From positions 1-14,018 of the forward strand of contig CATJUX010000091.1 of the NCBI GenBank assembly GCA_949743895.1: a DNA stretch of 14,018 nucleotides, given 5' to 3'. The DNA is from JANFXS01 sp022791155 (lineage in GTDB: Bacteria; Bacillota; Clostridia; Lachnospirales; Anaerotignaceae). Made by a program: the position numbers and the translations under genes. Below, piece after piece: positions 7,120 to 13,875 of the stretch. Position 1 is the stretch's first letter; every line of letters begins with the position of its first letter. The notes under the pieces are model-generated. The model saw nothing but the letters and a program-made list of their open reading frames with translations, ran no database searches and was not told where the DNA came from.

Positions 7120-7896
7120 TTAATGTATATTCTGCTGAGCAAGCCAAATTTTCATCATAACCTTTTGTGGAAGAAATTTGGCTGCCATGTGACACATTTT
7201 CACATATGCTCCATAAACCGACATGTCAAAGCCACTTTCCGCGTCTCTAACTGCTTTAACAGCCACATTTTTAGGATTTGTCATTCCAACAAAATTTTTT
7301 GGTGATCTGACGGCACCAGTTTCGGCCCTTGCATAAAGCGCCGTATCCATCCACCCTGGGCAAGCAGCAGTGACGCTGATTCCTTTGCTTTTCAGCTCCT
7401 CATTGAGCGCTCTTGAATAGTTTCTTACAAAAGCTTTTGTTGAACTATACACATTTTGATATGGCAAAGGCTGAAATGCTGCCTGAGATGATATATTTAT
7501 TATATGACTCCCCTTTTTCATAAATGGTATGCATATAAGTCCCATGACAACAACTCCAACAATGTTCAACTCTATCATATTAACAGTCTCTGCAATTGTT
7601 ATGTCATTATATGAGCCAAATTTCGCGAACCCTGCACTGTTTATAAGAAAAGATATTTCAGGCTTTTCGTTTCTTATAAATTTATGAAATTTTTTAATTT
7701 CATCAACATTCGACAAATCCATTGACAAAATTTTTATTTTTTTGCCGTAAGTTTTCTTCATGTTATTCAGTTTGTCTTTATTTCTTGCTATCGCCCAAAC
7801 TTCATCAACTGTCTTTCTTCTCACCAACAATTTCACAAATTCCCGGCCCAATCCACTGCTTGCTCCCGTGACAATTGCAACTCTTTTTTTGTTCAT
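7120..7896 (-). CDS. Short-chain dehydrogenase/reductase (SDR family, NAD(P)-dependent)
   Basis: This 258-residue classical SDR carries the cofactor motif TGASSGLG at residues 10-17, the structural NSAG at 86-89, Asn111 in ELNIVG, the catalytic Ser at 136 or 137 in NISSQ, and YSSTK with Tyr150 and Lys154. All tetrad positions are therefore present. The family oxidises or reduces alcohol/carbonyl groups with NAD(P)(H); the substrate cannot be read from sequence. The C-terminal tail (about 225-258) is hydrophobic and basic, as in DltE-like members. The ATG at 7896 is chosen, with GAAGGGA about 10 bases ahead, instead of the TTG at 7914 that lies within that ribosome site. It stands alone between non-coding stretches, so it is probably monocistronic. 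Confidence 0.92.
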   Translation of the reverse strand: MNKKRVAIVTGASSGLGREFVKLLVRRKTVDEVWAIARNKDKLNNMKKTYGKKIKILSMDLSNVDEIKKFHKFIRNEKPEISFLINSAGFAKFGSYNDITIAETVNMIELNIVGVVVMGLICIPFMKKGSHIINISSQAAFQPLPYQNVYSSTKAFVRNYSRALNEELKSKGISVTAACPGWMDTALYARAETGAVRSPKNFVGMTNPKNVAVKAVRDAESGFDMSVYGAYVKMCHMAAKFLPQKVMMKIWLAQQNIH

Positions 7897-8049
7897 AACC
7901 AACAATCCCTTCAATGTGTTTTATGTTATAAATTGACTGAATGAAATAAAAGCGAAAACCTTTTCAACGAAACTATAAACGCCACAAAAAGTATATTTCC
8001 AAAAATTTTCAAAAGTAATCATATAAATCAAATATCATTTTGGACAATT

Positions 8050-8081
8050 GAGACATTTTTCAAAAGAGACATTCAATGTCT
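8050..8081. repeat. AGACATT direct and inverted repeats
   Basis: GAGACATT occurs at 8050-8057 and again at 8066-8073. The second copy continues into a perfect 7-base inverted repeat AGACATT-C-AATGTCT (8067-8081). The group lies at or just after the predicted transcription start of the dehydrogenase gene, so it could be an operator or a leader hairpin. Confidence 0.5.
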
Positions 8082-8090
8082 GAGAAAGAA

Positions 8091-8119
8091 TTTTTAAGTT
8101 TCATTTATATTTATGTCAA
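8091..8119 (-). promoter_or_regulatory. Candidate promoter for the short-chain dehydrogenase gene
   Basis: On the minus strand a perfect TTGACA (8114-8119) is followed after 17 bases by TAAAAA (8091-8096), a weak -10 with four of six matches. The leader would be about 190 bases and would include the AGACATT inverted repeat. Confidence 0.45.
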
Positions 8120-8154
8120 AAACTTTCTATTTAATTCCTTTTGATGTTTTTGAC
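8115..8154. repeat. Inverted repeat GTCAAAAAC / GTTTTTGAC
   Basis: Two perfect 9-base arms (8115-8123 and 8146-8154) are separated by 22 bases. The left arm contains most of the candidate TTGACA -35 box of the dehydrogenase promoter, so a regulator bound here would affect it. A chance A/T-rich repeat is also possible. Confidence 0.45.
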
Positions 8155-8166
8155 TGCAACAAAAAT

Positions 8167-8190
8167 TAAGCCATGCATATACATGGCTTA
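8167..8190 (-). terminator. Intrinsic terminator after the LarA-like gene
   Basis: A perfect 9-base-pair stem, TAAGCCATG with CATGGCTTA, closes on a 6-base loop. In the minus direction it is followed by AATTTTTG. On the plus strand it is followed by AAAAAATTT, as expected for an oppositely oriented terminator. It lies about 190 bases past the LarA-like stop codon. Confidence 0.8.
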
Positions 8191-8236
8191 AAAAATTTAG
8201 AAAACTATATTAAAAAATTCATCAAACAAAACAACT

Positions 8237-8246
8237 GCAAATTTGC
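8237..8246. repeat. Palindrome GCAAATTTGC, downstream copy
   Basis: This perfect 10-base palindrome is identical to one at 9693-9702, so the two copies flank the LarA-like gene. Here it lies in the 3' non-coding region, next to the imperfect 21-base repeat described among the findings. Confidence 0.55.
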
Positions 8247-8257
8247 CGTTGCTCTTG

Positions 8258-8308
8258 CAGAACAGCATGTTTCTGTTTGCTTCACATTGCAGAAATATGT
8301 GTGTTCTG
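8258..8308. repeat. Long imperfect stem-loop downstream of the LarA-like gene
   Basis: Arm 8258-8275 (CAGAACAGCATGTTTCTG) is complementary to arm 8290-8308 (CAGAAATATGTGTGTTCTG), with one mismatch and a one-base size difference. The loop is 14 bases. In a minus-strand transcript it would form a structured 3' untranslated region ahead of the terminator. Confidence 0.55.
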
Positions 8309-8376
8309 TTTCAATATAAAATATTTTATATTAATTTTGCAATCCATTTGAATTTTGAACGGACAAATTTTCAAAA

Positions 8377-9657
8377 TCAAAATTCTGTAACCATGTTTCC
8401 GCAGCCGTCAAATTCAAGCTCAAATGGTTCCGAAGAAATTTCTATATGCCCTGACTCATTTGCTTCACCAATCATGGCTTCAGAAATAAGTATATCCTCA
8501 ATTTCAAGTGAATTGTTGATTATAATTATTCGTGGATTGTTATAATCAATGTTCAAAGCGCTTGCCACAGAGGCTTTCAAAACCTCCAAATCGCTGTCAA
8601 CAATGACAGGAATCCTATATGCAACCGGATCATAGCTTGTTATGAAATTGGGATATGTGTCATCAAAACTTATTTTTTTATAAAAGCGCATTGTGGCTAT
8701 ATCAGCGCGCCCCATTCCTGTTGCATTTCCATGAGACTCATCGCTTAGATCAAATATGCCTATGCGTTGAGCATCAATGCCCATCTTAAGCTTTGGGTTC
8801 ACACATCGCCCAACAATGTTGGGATCCATTCCAGCGCCAGTGAAGTTTTTCCCCAATGCTTTGACAATCAAAACATCGCATGAATCAAGCCAAATTTTTC
8901 CCATTTGTTTTTTCGCTTTCAAAAGAATTTCAGGCTCCTCATATGGAATCATCTTCCCTGGAATGACAGAAACATCAAATGTTTTGTCAAAAGCATTTTC
9001 AGCAAGCGCCACGCCCATTATGACATTGGCATGTTCAATGACTTCTTTTGCATTTATCTCAATTCTGTGGGACATGTTGTCGTCGCCTTTTGAATGGCAT
9101 GTATATGCTCCATGCTGTTTCCCTATTCCTATGGTGAGCATTTTCATCAAACCGCTTTCATAGGGCCCCTGAAAACTTGTGTGAGCCTTAACTCGGTTGA
9201 TTGCTATGATTCCATCAGCTTCAAAGGCGTTTTTGTCAATGCAAACATCAAAATCCTCAACATGGCTTATCTTAACCGTTTCCATTGAAGACAAAACAGG
9301 GCATCCCATTGTTTTTTCGTTTATTCCAAGGCTGTCCAAAATTTGAATTTGGCCTTCTGCCGTGGCCCCGCCATGGCTTCCCATTGCCGGAATCAAAAAT
9401 GGCTGAGCCTTCAATTCCTTCAAAATGTCAACGATAGATTTTATGACAAATGTCATGTTGTCAACGCCGCGGCTTCCGCAAGTTATGCATATTCTCATTT
9501 CAGGCTTTATTTTTTCTTTTATTTCAGGTTTTTCAAAACCATTTTTTATTATTTCAAAAATATCTTTTTGCTGCATCTCATTGTGCTCAAAAATTTGATG
9601 TGCTTTAACAAATTTTGGCAAATTGATGTGATCTATAAGTTTTGTAATTCCCGACAT
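8377..9657 (-). CDS. LarA-like protein (lactate racemase N-terminal domain, DUF2088)
   Basis: The 426-residue protein resembles the LarA family, whose founding member is a lactate racemase with a nickel-pincer cofactor; homologues racemise or epimerise other 2-hydroxy acids. Probable equivalents of LarA functional residues are Arg63 in CGSRGVDN, His95 in AMGSHGGATAEG, His159 in RVKAHTSF, and a lysine (Lys172 in GLMKML) near the position that carries the cofactor in LarA. The length suits LarA homologues. The start ATG has AGGAGG six bases ahead. No larB, larC or larE genes lie in this window, so use of that cofactor is an inference. It has its own promoter 199 bases after the preceding gene and its own terminator. 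Together with the upstream symporter this suggests handling of an imported hydroxy or amino acid. Confidence 0.75.
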   Translation of the reverse strand: MSGITKLIDHINLPKFVKAHQIFEHNEMQQKDIFEIIKNGFEKPEIKEKIKPEMRICITCGSRGVDNMTFVIKSIVDILKELKAQPFLIPAMGSHGGATAEGQIQILDSLGINEKTMGCPVLSSMETVKISHVEDFDVCIDKNAFEADGIIAINRVKAHTSFQGPYESGLMKMLTIGIGKQHGAYTCHSKGDDNMSHRIEINAKEVIEHANVIMGVALAENAFDKTFDVSVIPGKMIPYEEPEILLKAKKQMGKIWLDSCDVLIVKALGKNFTGAGMDPNIVGRCVNPKLKMGIDAQRIGIFDLSDESHGNATGMGRADIATMRFYKKISFDDTYPNFITSYDPVAYRIPVIVDSDLEVLKASVASALNIDYNNPRIIIINNSLEIEDILISEAMIGEANESGHIEISSEPFELEFDGCGNMVTEF

Positions 9658-9680
9658 TACAAACCTCCTGTTTTCGCAGA

Positions 9681-9709
9681 TTTATAGCATTTGCAAATTT
9701 GCTGCTCAA
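9681..9709 (-). promoter_or_regulatory. Promoter of the LarA-like gene with a palindrome in its spacer
   Basis: On the minus strand, TTGAGC (9704-9709) and TATAAA (9681-9686) are 17 bases apart, with TGC before the -10 (extended -10). The spacer contains the perfect palindrome GCAAATTTGC (9693-9702), a position where a bound repressor would block RNA polymerase. The leader is about 15-20 bases. Confidence 0.6.
9693..9702. repeat. Palindrome GCAAATTTGC, promoter copy
   Basis: A perfect 10-base palindrome centred in the -35/-10 spacer of the LarA-like gene promoter. It is identical to the copy at 8237-8246. It is a candidate operator. Confidence 0.5.
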
Positions 9710-9856
9710 TTTTGATTGTATCAAACGAGTGTTTAACACAAAATGCTGTTTTCAAAATGTTGCCTCTTGTTGCACAGCACAAATTAAGCCTCTTATTTTA
9801 ATTGGCAATTTAATATCTGATCATTCTCAACAGGCTGCTGTAAAGTTGATTTAGTT

Positions 9857-10384
9857 TTATTCTGTTCTTGCTGCGCCAACAGGATATTGGCTCAAAACGG
9901 CATTGGCCATGTCCAGGCTTATTTCCTCAACGCTTTTGTTTTCGCCAAGTGCGTTTAAGTATGCCTCAAAAGCTGCAACAGCTTCAACATATGGCCCTGG
10001 CACATTTATAACTGTTGTTTGGCCCTTTTTTCCACAAATCAGTTTGCTCCACATGTGTCCATTTTTGCCATAGATCTCTTTTGAGGAATATTCGTCAAGA
10101 AAGCGTTCCAGCGCTGAGTGCGTGAAATCCTTTCCCAATGTCTTGCTGAACCTGTGTCCGCCGCCGCTGCCGCCTATAAACACAATCAAATCAGGTTCAT
10201 TTTTTGCAACCTCATTCAGCTTGTTGAATATGGTGTCCTCTTCATCAACCAAAGGACAAAGCCGTGTGACTTCAGCCTGAGGATATTTGCCCACAATCAT
10301 TTTGACGATCTCAGGAGCGTCAAGGTCTAAAACTATTCCGTTTCTTATTTCATCACCAGTTGGAAGTATATATGCTGTTTTCAT
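9857..10384 (-). CDS. MoCF (MoeA/CinA-like) domain protein of unknown role
   Basis: The 175-residue protein looks like a stand-alone MoCF fold, the domain that binds molybdopterin in MogA/MoeA and nucleotide-like ligands in CinA. Signature parts are ILPTGDEIRNGIV at residues 6-18, the glycine loop FIGGSGGGHR at 69-78, Asp86 with THSALE, and VPGP at 148-151 in place of the usual LPGNP. The ATG at 10384 is chosen because it overlaps the previous stop codon as ATGA, pointing to translational coupling; ATG at 10399 is in frame but lies inside the upstream gene. No molybdopterin pathway genes are nearby, so a role in the local pathway, perhaps with the small protein it is coupled to, is more likely than housekeeping cofactor synthesis. 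That role is an inference. Confidence 0.7.
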   Translation of the reverse strand: MKTAYILPTGDEIRNGIVLDLDAPEIVKMIVGKYPQAEVTRLCPLVDEEDTIFNKLNEVAKNEPDLIVFIGGSGGGHRFSKTLGKDFTHSALERFLDEYSSKEIYGKNGHMWSKLICGKKGQTTVINVPGPYVEAVAAFEAYLNALGENKSVEEISLDMANAVLSQYPVGAARTE

Positions 10385-10743
10385 TGTCTTTTCATCCATC
10401 TTTCCCGCGCGCAGTCTGATATTGGTTCGTCTGGAATTGAATCATATTCAACATTGACAATTTTATCACTGCATACGATTTTTGTTAGGTCAGTAACTGT
10501 GATTCCCTCTGCTAAAACAATGCTTTCAATAAGACCTTTTTCGTTTTTGCGCACCTGATCAGGTTCTATGTCATAAACATCCATCTCAACGCCATCACCT
10601 GTAACGCCTATAACACGCACAAAGGTTTTAAGTTTTTCAGCAAGTATCTCCTCAAGCTGTTTTGTGTTCAAGCCCTTAACTTCTAATCCCGATATTTTCA
10701 AGACCGACTTATCGGCATGGGCAATTATATACTCATGGCTCAT
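10381..10743 (-). CDS. Unrecognised small protein coupled to the MoCF protein
   Basis: I do not recognise this 120-residue protein. It has no membrane segment or signal peptide and reads as a soluble alpha/beta domain: an amphipathic helix with LNTKQLEEILAEKL near 26-39, then strands such as VRVIGVTG and VEMDVYDI. The C-terminus is charged and contains two cysteines, one in IVCSDKI and one in SDCARERWMK. The ATG at 10743 has AAGGAGC seven bases ahead; a TTG two codons earlier is less likely. The stop codon overlaps the start of the next gene, so it and the MoCF protein are probably made together. The large gene before it is 68 bases away, with a strong hairpin in between. It reads as a real gene because the frame is intact, the ribosome site is good and the coupling is clear. 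Confidence 0.75.
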   Translation of the reverse strand: MSHEYIIAHADKSVLKISGLEVKGLNTKQLEEILAEKLKTFVRVIGVTGDGVEMDVYDIEPDQVRKNEKGLIESIVLAEGITVTDLTKIVCSDKIVNVEYDSIPDEPISDCARERWMKRQ

Positions 10744-10768
10744 AATCAATGCTCCTTATAAATTTATT

Positions 10769-10794
10769 ATCCCCCAACAATCCAATTGGGGGAT
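10769..10794 (-). promoter_or_regulatory. Intercistronic hairpin between the 341- and 120-residue genes
   Basis: A perfect 9-base-pair stem with a run of five C-G pairs (ATCCCCCAA with TTGGGGGAT) encloses an 8-base loop. No U-tract follows on the minus strand (AATAAATTT), so it is not a standard terminator. It stands 17 bases past the stop of the upstream gene (10812) and about 25 bases before the next start. It could protect the upstream message or lower expression of the downstream pair. Confidence 0.55.
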
Positions 10795-10811
10795 CTATCA
10801 CAACAGATATT

Positions 10812-11837
10812 TTACCACTCAAGAACTTTTTCGTCAACAATATCCGAAACTTTGAACAGCTTTCCGTCAGATATTCCCGGAACTATTTCATCAGCGCGTT
10901 CAAGAATTTCTTCCTTTGTCAGTTTTTGAGAAGGAGTTTCAAGCCACTTTCTTGAAATGCCAACGCTTTCGAGCTCAATCCACGCTCTTTCTTCAATATT
11001 GTCAAAAGCAATTGGGGCTCCAAGCGCTTTTGCTATACTAAGCACAGCTGGTGAGCAGCCAATATCCCTGCCCGGAACAAGGCCAATTTCAAGCGCTTTT
11101 ATTGTATACTCGGCCAACGTTCTCTTGCGCCCGGCAATGGCTGGATAATCACTTTTAACAGTTTTGGCATAAAGCCCGGAATTGTGAGCTGTTTTTCCGG
11201 CGCCATATGAACGGTTGAATATGCGGCCATATGTTTCAAAAACAACCATGCCAATGCCAACTGAAATTTCGGGGCCTGCAACGCCAACAAGAACTTCACC
11301 GTTTTTCATGATTTCAAGCGCTCCAAAGGCTGGAATCAAAACTTCTGTCATGTCAACAACGTTCATAACTTCCGAACCTGTGTTGTTGTTGGCTATGCGC
11401 CCTGTGATTGTTTGTGTTTCATTATGTGGCACACGTGGCCATCTGTCCTCAAAGTTGGGGCCACGATAAAGCTGCTTTCCACTATAAAGCGCATCCCACT
11501 GCTTCATGTGGAGTTCTTCTTCAAGAAGTTTTGTGGAATATGGCTGTTCAGAAACCTGAAGAAAACCAAAATCCCTGTTCATCATTCCATAGTCAATTGA
11601 AGCAAATGCAACAACAGCATAATCCACAACAATTCCATCGCTTGTGACGGTGATTGCATCCATATCAATTATATCAATGGCTGCCGGCTCCTTAAAATTT
11701 TTTGCAATGGCTTCACAAGCTTCTTTATATGAAACTTTGGCGGCAACAACATCTTTTTTGTCAACAAAAATTAGGTTAATTGGAACTCTGCCTTCGGCAG
11801 CGCCCTTTGGAATAAGTTTATATTTTAATTTTGGCAT
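10812..11837 (-). CDS. Unrecognised 341-residue soluble protein, probable enzyme subunit
   Basis: I cannot assign this 341-residue protein to a family. It has no signal peptide or membrane helix. The middle is rich in glycine and small residues that look like conserved active-site or core loops: RIANNNTGSEVMNVVDMTEV (about 148-167), GVAGPEISVGIG (about 186-197) and RSYGAGKTAHNSGLYAKTVK (about 211-230). Further on is PGRDIGCSPAVLSIAKALGAP (about 256-276), which holds one of only two cysteines. A charged helical C-terminus follows (KLTKEEILERADEI). The ATG has GGAGGAG nine bases ahead. It lies 47 bases after the 124-residue gene and is probably in the symporter-led operon. I compared it mentally with proline and glycine reductase subunits and found no clear match, so no function is given. 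Confidence 0.8.
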   Translation of the reverse strand: MPKLKYKLIPKGAAEGRVPINLIFVDKKDVVAAKVSYKEACEAIAKNFKEPAAIDIIDMDAITVTSDGIVVDYAVVAFASIDYGMMNRDFGFLQVSEQPYSTKLLEEELHMKQWDALYSGKQLYRGPNFEDRWPRVPHNETQTITGRIANNNTGSEVMNVVDMTEVLIPAFGALEIMKNGEVLVGVAGPEISVGIGMVVFETYGRIFNRSYGAGKTAHNSGLYAKTVKSDYPAIAGRKRTLAEYTIKALEIGLVPGRDIGCSPAVLSIAKALGAPIAFDNIEERAWIELESVGISRKWLETPSQKLTKEEILERADEIVPGISDGKLFKVSDIVDEKVLEW

Positions 11838-11884
11838 GTTAACACTCCTCCTATAAAATTCATCAAATTATGTTCTCTTTTTCA

Positions 11885-12259
11885 TCAGTCATATGAAACG
11901 CGTCTGTCGTCAACTTCTTCAGAATCGTAATAATAGCATTCTGGAGCTGGCGTTGTAATAAACATGCTTTCAAGAATTGTCTTTTTGCTTGTTCCGTCTT
12001 TTTGAACGCCTTTAATCACAACTGTGTGAATTGTTTCAGGGATTTGAGGCAAAACTGTAATTTCAACTTTTGCCACATTTGGATCCTGAGTTATTTCGAT
12101 AATTTCTTCCTCAATGCGCCCAACTCTCAAAGATGCAAGTTTGGCACTGTCCATATTTTCAAGACCCTTCAGTTCAACTTCTGTGTCCGGGCGAAGTTTT
12201 TTGCCTGCCTCAGCAACCTTCTTTTTAAAATCCGGCAATTTAGTGTGCATAAGTTTCAT
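11885..12259 (-). CDS. Unrecognised 124-residue soluble protein
   Basis: I do not recognise this protein. It is soluble, with a basic helical N-terminus (LPDFKKKVAEAGKKL), a central ASLRVGRIEEEIIEITQ stretch, and beta-strand-like segments KVEITVLPQIPETIHTVVIKG at about 66-86. It ends in an acidic, tyrosine-rich tail with one cysteine (PAPECYYYDSEEVDDRR). The ATG at 12259 follows AAGGAGG by nine bases; an in-frame ATG three codons later is less well placed. It lies 116 bases after the symporter and 47 before the 341-residue gene. Its size and position suggest a small subunit or partner of the next gene product. A TATAAT at 12282-12287 lies so close to the ribosome site that I do not call it a promoter. 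Confidence 0.75.
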   Translation of the reverse strand: MKLMHTKLPDFKKKVAEAGKKLRPDTEVELKGLENMDSAKLASLRVGRIEEEIIEITQDPNVAKVEITVLPQIPETIHTVVIKGVQKDGTSKKTILESMFITTPAPECYYYDSEEVDDRRVSYD

Positions 12260-12375
12260 TGCTAATATCCTCCTTGAAAAAATTATACAATATTTATTTT
12301 ATATTGAACGAACCGATCATGTCGCCGGCTCATTCAGCATATTCACTGTTAAAACGATATTTCAATATGTCAATT

Positions 12376-13812
12376 TCAAACCGCTTCTTCTCCTTGCGCC
12401 TCAAAAAACTTTTTGTCTCTCTCTGTTGGCCCTTTATATGTAGCTTTTGACACAAAGTAGAGAAGAAGAACGGAAATAGGAATTGCAAATATGGCGCTTG
12501 GTATTCCATTGATTGGCTTTCCTGCAAATTCATTTACAAGCGTTATAACTGTTCCTGACACAATTGAACATGTGGCGCCCTGAACAGTGACTTTTTTCCA
12601 CAAAAGTGCCGCAAAAAGCGCCGGCGTAATTGCCGAACTATACAATGTGTATGTATAGTTTTGTATTGCCAAAACATCTGGGAAGAAACGGCCCATCACA
12701 AATGCTATGACTGCAAATATTATAAGGCAAACACGTATATACCAAACCTTTCTTGTTTCTGTGGCATTTTTGTCCACAAAGCGACACCAAATGTCCATGA
12801 CGCCGCTTGTTGTGGCTGAAAGCAAATATGAGTTCGCTGTCGTAAGTATAAGAGCAGCGCCGCACCCCAGCATGAGACAGCCAACAACAGGCGCAGCCTG
12901 ACCAGCATATGTGAAGAAAAGCAAATCGCTTGTGACGTCTGGATATACAGTTCGCAATGCGAAGCCCAATGTTGATGAACAAAACATAACTGCAAATATA
13001 ATAGCCACGAAAATGTAGATTGCATATTTGAGAGATTTGTTGTCCTTTCCAGAAGCCATTCTTTGAATGAAGTTTTGGTCACCAATTATATTCATTGTTC
13101 CGCCAAATGTGAGCGCCATCCAGCCAAGAGCGCCATAGTTTCCAAACGGAAAAGCTGTTGTTCCTTCGGCCGTGCGTTCAAGAACTCCCGCAACGCCGCC
13201 ATTGTTGTTAAAAACCGCTATAAGCGCAACTATCATGCAAAACGTGATGAACAATGCTGAAATGCAGTCTGTCACTGCAACGCTTCTCATTCCGCCCATC
13301 ATGGCAATTGAAACGATGATTATAATGCCAATTATCATGGCAATGTCAATGTTTACACCTGTGCACACATATATGGCGTTTCCAAAAGCCTTAAACTGAT
13401 ATGAGCATGTTCCAACATATGCAAGAACTATTACAACGGCTGTGAAGTTTCTTGCAAACGCTCCATATCTGTCATTAAACACGTTGCTCACTGTGATTGA
13501 ACCACGCCTGTTGACTTTTTTTGCCACAATATAAAGAAATAAAGGGGCAAAACTTTGCAAAGACATATATAAAATCGCAGGCCACCAGCCATAATTGGCG
13601 CCAACTGCAAGCGAACCACCTGTTATTGTTCCGCCGCCAACCCACGTTGCCGCCATTGTTCCGCCCAAAACAATTGGCCCAAGCTGTCCGCCGGCAATCA
13701 GCATGTCTTTTGTGTCTTTTGCGGGATTTCGTTTTGAAGAAATGGCGCCAATGACCACAATCACGCCTATATAAACAACAACAGCACCAAGCAGTAGAAA
13801 ATTTATGTTCAT
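12376..13812 (-). CDS. Sodium:solute symporter (SSS family)
   Basis: This 478-residue membrane protein has about 12-13 hydrophobic helices and the typical SSS opening helix with the polar, glycine-rich turn AATWVGGGTITGGSLAVG (about 54-71). Other family-like parts are FNDRYG near 112-117, GGMRSVAVTDCISALFI near 173-189 and the GDQNFIQRMASGK loop near 243-255. The family uses the sodium gradient to import sugars, amino acids, nucleobases, vitamins or organic acids; the substrate cannot be told here. The ATG has AAGGAAGG seven bases ahead. A charged cytosolic tail of about 20 residues ends the protein. It lies 106 bases after an upstream gene and precedes the unrecognised enzyme-like genes, so it is the likely importer of their substrate. 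Confidence 0.92.
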   Translation of the reverse strand: MNINFLLLGAVVVYIGVIVVIGAISSKRNPAKDTKDMLIAGGQLGPIVLGGTMAATWVGGGTITGGSLAVGANYGWWPAILYMSLQSFAPLFLYIVAKKVNRRGSITVSNVFNDRYGAFARNFTAVVIVLAYVGTCSYQFKAFGNAIYVCTGVNIDIAMIIGIIIIVSIAMMGGMRSVAVTDCISALFITFCMIVALIAVFNNNGGVAGVLERTAEGTTAFPFGNYGALGWMALTFGGTMNIIGDQNFIQRMASGKDNKSLKYAIYIFVAIIFAVMFCSSTLGFALRTVYPDVTSDLLFFTYAGQAAPVVGCLMLGCGAALILTTANSYLLSATTSGVMDIWCRFVDKNATETRKVWYIRVCLIIFAVIAFVMGRFFPDVLAIQNYTYTLYSSAITPALFAALLWKKVTVQGATCSIVSGTVITLVNEFAGKPINGIPSAIFAIPISVLLLYFVSKATYKGPTERDKKFFEAQGEEAV

Positions 13813-13875
13813 TCATTTCCCTTCCTTTCCAAGCTATAAATTTTTGAGGAGCAAAAACAAAAACTTAAAGTTATA

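Larger units (their letters stand above)
7897..8376. other. Long non-coding stretch between the dehydrogenase and LarA-like genes
   Basis: I see no credible gene in these roughly 480 bases on either strand. The stretch holds a possible dehydrogenase promoter, an AGACATT inverted/direct repeat group, a 9-base inverted repeat, a strong terminator hairpin, a GCAAATTTGC palindrome, a long imperfect stem, and a near-palindromic A/T run around 8314-8334. The one open frame there on the plus strand (from 8243) runs into the LarA-like gene on the opposite strand and has no ribosome site or family pattern. Confidence 0.6.

Noticed and set aside
8243..8545. 100-residue plus-strand open frame
   Set aside because: Its second half is antisense to the LarA-like gene and its first half covers the imperfect hairpin; there is no ribosome site or recognisable domain.
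10812..12259. Assignment to D-proline or glycine reductase subunits
   Set aside because: The lengths and sequence patterns do not match PrdA, PrdB or Grd proteins as I know them, and no in-frame TGA or selenocysteine signal was noticed.
12282..12287. TATAAT ahead of the 124-residue gene as a promoter
   Set aside because: The transcript would begin at the ribosome binding site, and there is no good -35 at 16-18 bases.
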